Under the pieces are notes generated by a model that was not told where the DNA came from, did not search any database, and was given only the letters and a program-made list of their open reading frames with translations. Below, one piece after another: positions 59,877 through 64,000 of a stretch of DNA of 64,000 bases. The translations under genes and the position numbers were made by a program. The stretch is from Pirellulales bacterium. Lineage in GTDB: Bacteria; Planctomycetota; Planctomycetia; Pirellulales; Lacipirellulaceae. Every line of letters starts with the position of its first letter. Positions within the stretch are counted from its first letter, which is position 1. The stretch is taken from contig JALHQZ010000002.1 of assembly GCA_022841705.1 (NCBI GenBank), forward strand, positions 1,364,001 through 1,428,000. Direction: 5' to 3'.

Positions 59877-60293
59877 TTAGCTAGTGACGCGCTTGATCAT
59901 CCGCACGCGGACGGGCATTTTGTGGGCGAGGCGGGCGAAGCAAATCTTCGCGGCCGCTTCGGTAATGCCTGCCACTTCGTACAACACCGTGCCGGGTTTG
60001 ATGGTGGCGGCCCAAAACTCGGGCTCACCCTTCCCTTTACCCATCCGGGTTTCAAGCGGAATCGACGTGACCGACCGGTGGGGGAAAACCCTGATGTAGA
60101 GCTTCCCTTCGCCCCGCACATACTGCTGTGCGGCGATCCGGCCCGCCTCAATTGTTTGAGCGCTGAGCCAACCACCTTCCATCGCCTGGAGACCGTATTC
60201 GCCGAACACTACCCGGTTACCCCGGGTCGCGTTACCTCTTATACGTCCTCTTTGGCTTTTTCGGTGCTTGACTCTCTTGGGCATCAGCGCCAT
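59877..60293 (-). CDS. rplP: 50S ribosomal protein L16
   Basis: This 138-residue protein, near the A-site tRNA, has MPKRVKHRKSQRGRIRGNAT, the central ETRMGKGKGEPEFWAATIKPG and C-terminal AAAKICFARLAHKMPVR. The start at 60293 (MALMPKRV) has GAGG about nine bases before it; 60284 (MPKRV) is the other option. The first about 20 codons overlap the end of rpsC in another frame (60232-60293), an unusually long overlap. Confidence 0.96.
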   Translation of the reverse strand: MALMPKRVKHRKSQRGRIRGNATRGNRVVFGEYGLQAMEGGWLSAQTIEAGRIAAQQYVRGEGKLYIRVFPHRSVTSIPLETRMGKGKGEPEFWAATIKPGTVLYEVAGITEAAAKICFARLAHKMPVRVRMIKRVTS

Positions 60294-60927
60294 CGGTCGT
60301 ATCCTCGAATTCGCCTTGATTAATCCAAACTTGGATGCCAATGTGCCCCTGCGGGGTCATGGCTTCCACGAAACCGTAGTCAATCTTCGCTCGCAACGTG
60401 CTGAGGGGCATCGAACCGGCGATCGCCTTTTCGCGACGAGCCATTTCAGCGCCACCCAAGCGTCCCGCCATCTGCACCTTGATGCCCTTGGCGCCCGCTT
60501 CCATCGTTTGCTCCAAAGCCCGTTTGATGGTCCGGCGGAAAGCGGTGCGCTTGATGAGCTGCTCCGCCATGTCCTCGGCCACCAAGTGCGCTTGCAACTC
60601 GGGGCGGGTGATCTCTTCAATTTTCACATTCACGCGCCGACCGATCAGGCTTTGCAGTTCATCCTGAATCTGGTCGACGTTCGTTCCCTTGCGGCCGATG
60701 AGCACGCCCGGACGGGAAGCGAACATAATGATTTTGACTTCATCGCGGGTCCGCTCGATTTCCACCTTGGGGATGCCGGCGAACTTGTACTTGGTGCTGA
60801 TGTATTTGCGAATCTTATGATCTTCGATCAGAAGTTCGGAAAACTCCTTCTTCGGCGCGTACCAGCGGCTCTTCCAATCCAGCATGATGCCAGTGCGGAA
60901 ACCGATGGGGTTAATCTTTTGTCCCAT
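60232..60927 (-). CDS. rpsC: 30S ribosomal protein S3
   Basis: This 231-residue mRNA-entry protein has an N-terminal MGQKINPIGFRTGI, a KH domain (about 40-110, FASRPGVLIGRKGTNVDQIQ), and the C-terminal domain with GRLGGAEMARREKAIAGSMP and LRAKIDYGFVEAMTPQG. The last about 20 residues (QAPKKPKRTYKR) are encoded by DNA that also encodes the start of L16. It lies between rplV and rplP. Confidence 0.97.
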   Translation of the reverse strand: MGQKINPIGFRTGIMLDWKSRWYAPKKEFSELLIEDHKIRKYISTKYKFAGIPKVEIERTRDEVKIIMFASRPGVLIGRKGTNVDQIQDELQSLIGRRVNVKIEEITRPELQAHLVAEDMAEQLIKRTAFRRTIKRALEQTMEAGAKGIKVQMAGRLGGAEMARREKAIAGSMPLSTLRAKIDYGFVEAMTPQGHIGIQVWINQGEFEDTTDGADAQESQAPKKPKRTYKR

Positions 60928-60929
60928 GA

Positions 60930-61013
60930 GGAAGTGCGAAGGGGAAGGAGGTGAAAGGGGTAAAAAACGGGTCGAAGGGTTAACAGGTGGAAGGGCCTGA
61001 GAGTTGAAGGGAT
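60930..61013. repeat. G-rich short-word array between rplV and rpsC
   Basis: GTGCGAAGGGGAAGGAGGTG and GGTCGAAGGGTTAACAGGTGG stretches repeat GAAGGGG-like words with a step of about 7 bp. Both lie on the same strand, so no second arm is evident. The rpsC start follows directly. Confidence 0.5.
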
Positions 61014-61340
61014 TTACTCAACTGCAACAGTAATGTGGGCGAAGCGACGCTTGATGACGTTGGCCGTGCCGCGCGAGCGGGGCATCAGGCGTTTCATCAT
61101 CGGGCCGCTATCGACCTTGGCTTCCACCACTTTCAGGCCCGCCTTGTTAGGAGCGCCTTCGTTGTCGGCATTGGCGAACGCGCTTTGCAGCACCTTCTCC
61201 ACCAGCCGCGCGCCACGCTGCGGTTGGTACTTGAGGATCGCCAGGGCGTCGTCCACCCGTTTGCCGCGAATCAAATTTGCCAGCGGACGCACCTTGCGGG
61301 CGCTGATGCGGGCATGACGGTGGGTTGCTCGGTAGGCCAT
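61014..61340 (-). CDS. rplV: 50S ribosomal protein L22
   Basis: The 108-residue protein lines the exit tunnel. ARISARKVRPLANLIRGKRV, the central VLQSAFANADNEG and the tunnel-loop region MKRLMPRSRGTANVIKRRF are typical. Length is normal. It is flanked by an inverted heptamer spacer before its ATG. Confidence 0.97.
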   Translation of the reverse strand: MAYRATHRHARISARKVRPLANLIRGKRVDDALAILKYQPQRGARLVEKVLQSAFANADNEGAPNKAGLKVVEAKVDSGPMMKRLMPRSRGTANVIKRRFAHITVAVE

Positions 61341-61341
61341 G

Positions 61342-61487
61342 GTATTGGGCTGTTGGCTATCGGCTATCGGCTATCGGCGAAAAATGGTCCACCGAAAACC
61401 GTGCCGCAAGTCTCTTAGTCAATCGCTATCTCTAGGTTTGTTTGCTAACAGCCGACAGCCAATAGCCGACGGCCGATAGCCCCGTTC
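61342..61487. repeat. Inverted heptamer arrays between rpsS and rplV
   Basis: GGCTATC GGCTATC words (61348-61378) face ACAGCCG ACAGCCA-type words (61448-61481). All step by 7 bp and the arms are complementary in large part. One arm abuts the rplV ATG, the other the rpsS stop. Confidence 0.8.
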
Positions 61488-61756
61488 TACTTCTTCGATT
61501 TGCCGCCGTGGCCGCGGAAGGTGCGGGTGGGGCTGAACTCGCCCAGCTTGTGGCCGACCATATCTTCGGTGACGAACACTTTCACGTGCACCTTGCCGTT
61601 GTGCACCATGAACGTGTGGCCGACGAACTCCGGCACGATGGTGCAGGCGCGAGCCCACGTGGTGATCGGTTCCTTCGAGCCGCGATTGTTGAGCGCATCC
61701 ACCTTGCGGTAGACACTCGGAACAACGTACGGGCCTTTTTTAAGTGATCGGGACAT
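61487..61756 (-). CDS. rpsS: 30S ribosomal protein S19
   Basis: The 89-residue head protein has [39 protein letters not shown] and [20 protein letters not shown]. All fit closely. The ATG at 61756 is used; the upstream open stretch is repeat DNA. It lies between rplB and rplV. Confidence 0.97.
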   Translation of the reverse strand: MSRSLKKGPYVVPSVYRKVDALNNRGSKEPITTWARACTIVPEFVGHTFMVHNGKVHVKVFVTEDMVGHKLGEFSPTRTFRGHGGKSKK

Positions 61757-61760
61757 TGCG

Positions 61761-61831
61761 TTTGGCTGTGAGCTGTGAGCTGTGAGCCACTTGCCGCAAG
61801 CCCATCGCTCACAGCTCATAGCTCATAGCTT
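61761..61831. repeat. Inverted heptamer arrays between rplB and rpsS
   Basis: GAGCTGT GAGCTGT words (61764-61788) and GCTCACA GCTCATA words (61807-61830) are complementary, with a loop of about 18 bases. They abut the rpsS start and nearly reach the rplB stop. Confidence 0.8.
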
Positions 61832-61834
61832 TGT

Positions 61835-62698
61835 TTACTTCGTAATCAGTTTTTGCACGCCATACCGCCGGCTCTTGCGACGGCGGACGATGGCTTTGTT
61901 CGACGCTTTGCGCGGTTGGCGGGTCATACCACCCTTGGCGCTCTTGCCGGTGGGGCTAACCGGATGCCGGCCACCCTTGGTGCGACCTTCACCACCACCG
62001 TGCGGGTGATCGATCGGGTTCATCGCTGTACCGCGAACGTAAGGCCGACGGCCCTTCCAACGGTTGCGACCCGCTTTGCCGATGACGATGGCGCCGTGAT
62101 CGGGGTTGCTGGTTTGGCCGATGGTCGCCCGACAAGCGGACGGGATGCGGCGGATTTCACCGGACGGCAGTTGGATCTGCGCCCAGTCCGCTTCGCGAGC
62201 CATCAATGTGGCGTTGGTGCCGGCGCTCCGGCACAGCACGCCACCACGGCCCGCTTGCATTTCGATGTTGTGGATAGTGGTCCCCAGCGGCATCTTGGCC
62301 AGCGGCAAGCAGTTACCAACGGTGGGCGGCGCTTCGGCGCCACTCATCACCATGTCACCTGCCTTGAGGCCGACGGGGGCGATGATGTACCGCTTTTCGC
62401 CATCCACGTAGAACAGCAAGGCCACGCGGGCCGAGCGGTTCGGGTCGTACTGAATCGAATCAACCTTCGCCGGGATGCCATCCTTGTTGCGACGGAAGTC
62501 GATCAGCCGATACTGTTGCTTGTGCCCACCACCGCGGTGCCGGACCGTGATCTTGCCCTGGTTGTTGCGACCACCCTTCTTGGGCTTGGGGCGCAGAAGA
62601 CTCTTCTCCGGCACGGCGCCGGGAGTCAATTCCGCGAAGTCGCTCACCGACGCATTGCGACGGCCAGCGGAGGTCGGACGGTAAATTCGGATTCCCAT
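61835..62698 (-). CDS. rplB: 50S ribosomal protein L2
   Basis: This 287-residue protein, near the peptidyl-transferase centre, has [55 protein letters not shown], and the universally conserved [19 protein letters not shown] with its functional histidine. Length is normal (about 275-285). It lies between rplW and rpsS. Confidence 0.98.
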   Translation of the reverse strand: MGIRIYRPTSAGRRNASVSDFAELTPGAVPEKSLLRPKPKKGGRNNQGKITVRHRGGGHKQQYRLIDFRRNKDGIPAKVDSIQYDPNRSARVALLFYVDGEKRYIIAPVGLKAGDMVMSGAEAPPTVGNCLPLAKMPLGTTIHNIEMQAGRGGVLCRSAGTNATLMAREADWAQIQLPSGEIRRIPSACRATIGQTSNPDHGAIVIGKAGRNRWKGRRPYVRGTAMNPIDHPHGGGEGRTKGGRHPVSPTGKSAKGGMTRQPRKASNKAIVRRRKSRRYGVQKLITK

Positions 62699-62702
62699 GA
62701 TA

Positions 62703-62791
62703 CGGCTATTGGCTGTTAGCTATTGGCTGTTGGCATAACGACTGGGCCCCCAACTACTAGCCAACAGCTAATAGCCAAGAGCCAACAGCCT
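62703..62791. repeat. Inverted heptamer arrays between rplW and rplB
   Basis: GGCTATT GGCTGTT words (62704-62734) and CCAACAG CTAATAG words (62761-62790) step by 7 bp and are complementary. The word is the same as at 56803 and almost the same as at 61348. They abut the rplB start and the rplW stop. Confidence 0.8.
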
Positions 62792-63106
62792 CTAAAAGAA
62801 ATCAATCCGGTGTTCGGGATGCAAGCTCACAACCGCTTTCTTCCAGTTGGCGGTATAGCCGCCGCGGAAACGGGTGCGGCGCGGCTTGCCTTTGCGGTTC
62901 TGGGTGGCGACGCCAATCACCTTCACATCGAACAGCGATTCAACCGCCCGGCGCACATCCTCTTTGGTGGCGAGCACGTTGATTTCGAACGCGTAGGCAT
63001 TGTCGCGGGTCGAGCGATGCACACCCTTTTCGGTGACCAGCGGCTTCAGGATCACCTGATGCGGCGCTAGTTGCAGGCTCGTCTTGACGGGAATATGGCG
63101 GGGCAT
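62792..63106 (-). CDS. rplW: 50S ribosomal protein L23
   Basis: The 104-residue exit-site protein, docking site for trigger factor and SRP, has QVILKPLVTEKGVHRSTRDN, FEINVLATKEDVRRAVESLF and the GKPRRTRFRGGYTANWKKA end. The start at 63106 (MPRHIPVKT) has GAGG about seven bases upstream. It lies between rplD and rplB. Confidence 0.96.
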   Translation of the reverse strand: MPRHIPVKTSLQLAPHQVILKPLVTEKGVHRSTRDNAYAFEINVLATKEDVRRAVESLFDVKVIGVATQNRKGKPRRTRFRGGYTANWKKAVVSLHPEHRIDFF

Positions 63107-63138
63107 TGGAAGCCTCAAAAACCTTGGTTAGTGTTCGC

Positions 63139-63792
63139 TTAGTTTGCGGCGGCAGCAGCGGTCTTTTGCGGAACCTTCGACTTCAAGAGGTCGAGCGCCG
63201 CTTTGGTCACCAGCAAATGCTTGGCGGACAACACGGTCAGGGCGTTCAAATCGCTCGCGGGCGAGATCGAAACGCCTTCAATGTTGCGGCCACTCTTGTA
63301 CACGTTCACATCGATGCCGCTGGTCGCCACCAACACCGAGGATTCTTGCACGCCGACATTCTTCAGAATGTGGGCCATTTCCTTGGTCTTGGGGGCGTCG
63401 AACTTCAGGTCATCGATGATGACGATTTGGTCGTCTTGAATCTTGGAAGCAATCGCCATGCGGGTGGCAAGTTGCAGCGCCTTGCGGGGCATGCTGTAGC
63501 CATAGTCGCGCGGCAGGATTTGATGGATGTGACCACCACCGCGGCGGGTCCCGCTGCGCTTCGTGCCGGCCCGGGCGTTGCCGGTGCCCTTTTGCTTGTA
63601 CAACTTGCGAGTGGAACCGGCGACTTCGCCGCGGTTCTTAGTGCGGTGCGTTCCTTGGCGAGCGTTCGCCTGGTACATCACCACCGCATCGTGCAGCAAT
63701 TGCTTATTGATACTGGGCGCAAAGTCGGTCGGCTCGACATTGTAGGTGCCGACCTTGTTGCCTTTACGATCGAGAATATTGAGTTTGGGCAT
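63139..63792 (-). CDS. rplD: 50S ribosomal protein L4
   Basis: This 217-residue protein has an extended loop reaching the exit tunnel: QANARQGTHRTKNRGEVAGS and KGTGNARAGTKRSGTRRGGG. The globular end ILKNVGVQESSVLVATSGID also fits L4. In many bacteria L4 autoregulates the S10 operon. It lies between rplC and rplW. Confidence 0.97.
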   Translation of the reverse strand: MPKLNILDRKGNKVGTYNVEPTDFAPSINKQLLHDAVVMYQANARQGTHRTKNRGEVAGSTRKLYKQKGTGNARAGTKRSGTRRGGGHIHQILPRDYGYSMPRKALQLATRMAIASKIQDDQIVIIDDLKFDAPKTKEMAHILKNVGVQESSVLVATSGIDVNVYKSGRNIEGVSISPASDLNALTVLSAKHLLVTKAALDLLKSKVPQKTAAAAAN

Positions 63793-63811
63793 CGGAGCTA
63801 ATTCCTACCAA

Positions 63812-64000
63812 CTACAGCGTGTTCGTTTGCTTGATGACCACATACGCGCCATTCGGTCCCGGCACGGCGCCGCGGATGAGAAGGAGATTGTTCTCGGCGT
63901 CGATCCGCACCAGCTTTTGATTGCGAACGGTACAGCGGGCATTGCCGTACTGGCCCGGCATCCTCGAGCCCTTGAAGACACGACTAGGGAAGGCGCTGCA
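63812..64000 (-). CDS. rplC: 50S ribosomal protein L3, C-terminal part
   Basis: Only the last 62 residues are inside the window. [20 protein letters not shown] and [18 protein letters not shown] are clearly the C-terminus of L3, close to the conserved PGQ loop near the peptidyl-transferase centre. The stop is at 63812-63814. Upstream residues and any rpsJ gene lie beyond position 64000. Confidence 0.95.
   Translation of the reverse strand, partial: CSAFPSRVFKGSRMPGQYGNARCTVRNQKLVRIDAENNLLLIRGAVPGPNGAYVVIKQTNTL

Overview
The window looks like chromosomal DNA of a GC-rich Planctomycetes bacterium, probably of the Pirellulales type. The giant secreted proteins carry the planctomycete N-terminal LEPR-type motif (LEPRRVLDA, LEERAMLA), and one ends in a dockerin-like domain. 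A Ser/Thr kinase is fused to WD40 repeats, ribosomal protein L17 has a large insertion, and no genes for L30 or IF-1 are found where they usually lie. No phylogenetic test was run.

Layout. 1-9.3 kb: part of a Tad/Flp-type pilus locus on the + strand (two TadE-like proteins, a large TadG-like protein, a lipoprotein, a SAF/CpaB-like protein and an FHA-CpaF ATPase), interrupted by a convergent acyltransferase gene. 9.4-16.9 kb: a complete phosphate regulon on the - strand, transcribed phoR, pstS, pstC, pstA, pstB, phoU, phoB, with a Pho-box-like set of 11-bp direct repeats before pstS. 17-19.6 kb: a small membrane protein, a nucleotide-exchange-type transporter and ppnP. 19.6-27.1 kb: a TolC-like protein followed by a GAF-HlyD fusion, an HlyD-like adaptor and an M50-HlyD fusion, probably one export machine. 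27.1-30.5 kb: small hypothetical genes, a methyltransferase and an orphan Phd-type antitoxin. 30.7-41.1 kb: a 1,700-residue PKD-repeat surface protein and a kinase-WD40 protein. 41.1-47.6 kb: a membrane-anchored hypothetical protein, a glycosyltransferase and an ELWxxDGT-repeat protein. 47.8-64 kb: the S10-spc-alpha ribosomal cluster from rplC (cut by the window edge) to rplQ, with secY, adk, map and rpoA, closed by a strong terminator.

The most unusual content lies between genes. (1) Two 38-bp palindromes centred on parS-like 16-mers (4710-4725 and 44321-44336, the latter equal to the general parS consensus) lie 40 kb apart. A shared 93-bp repeat links one of them to a third, decayed site. 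(2) About twenty spacers carry degenerate tandem repeats with a period of 7 bp. The word differs from spacer to spacer. Where both arms are present they are inverted, with the G-rich arm always on the 5' side, so the transcript could fold into long hairpins. The C-rich arm typically abuts the start codon where a Shine-Dalgarno sequence would be expected, including inside the ribosomal operon. (3) Several REP/BIME-like hairpins, some beginning with GTAG, recur at distant places in opposite orientations. No tRNA, rRNA, CRISPR array, transposase or integrase gene was recognised.
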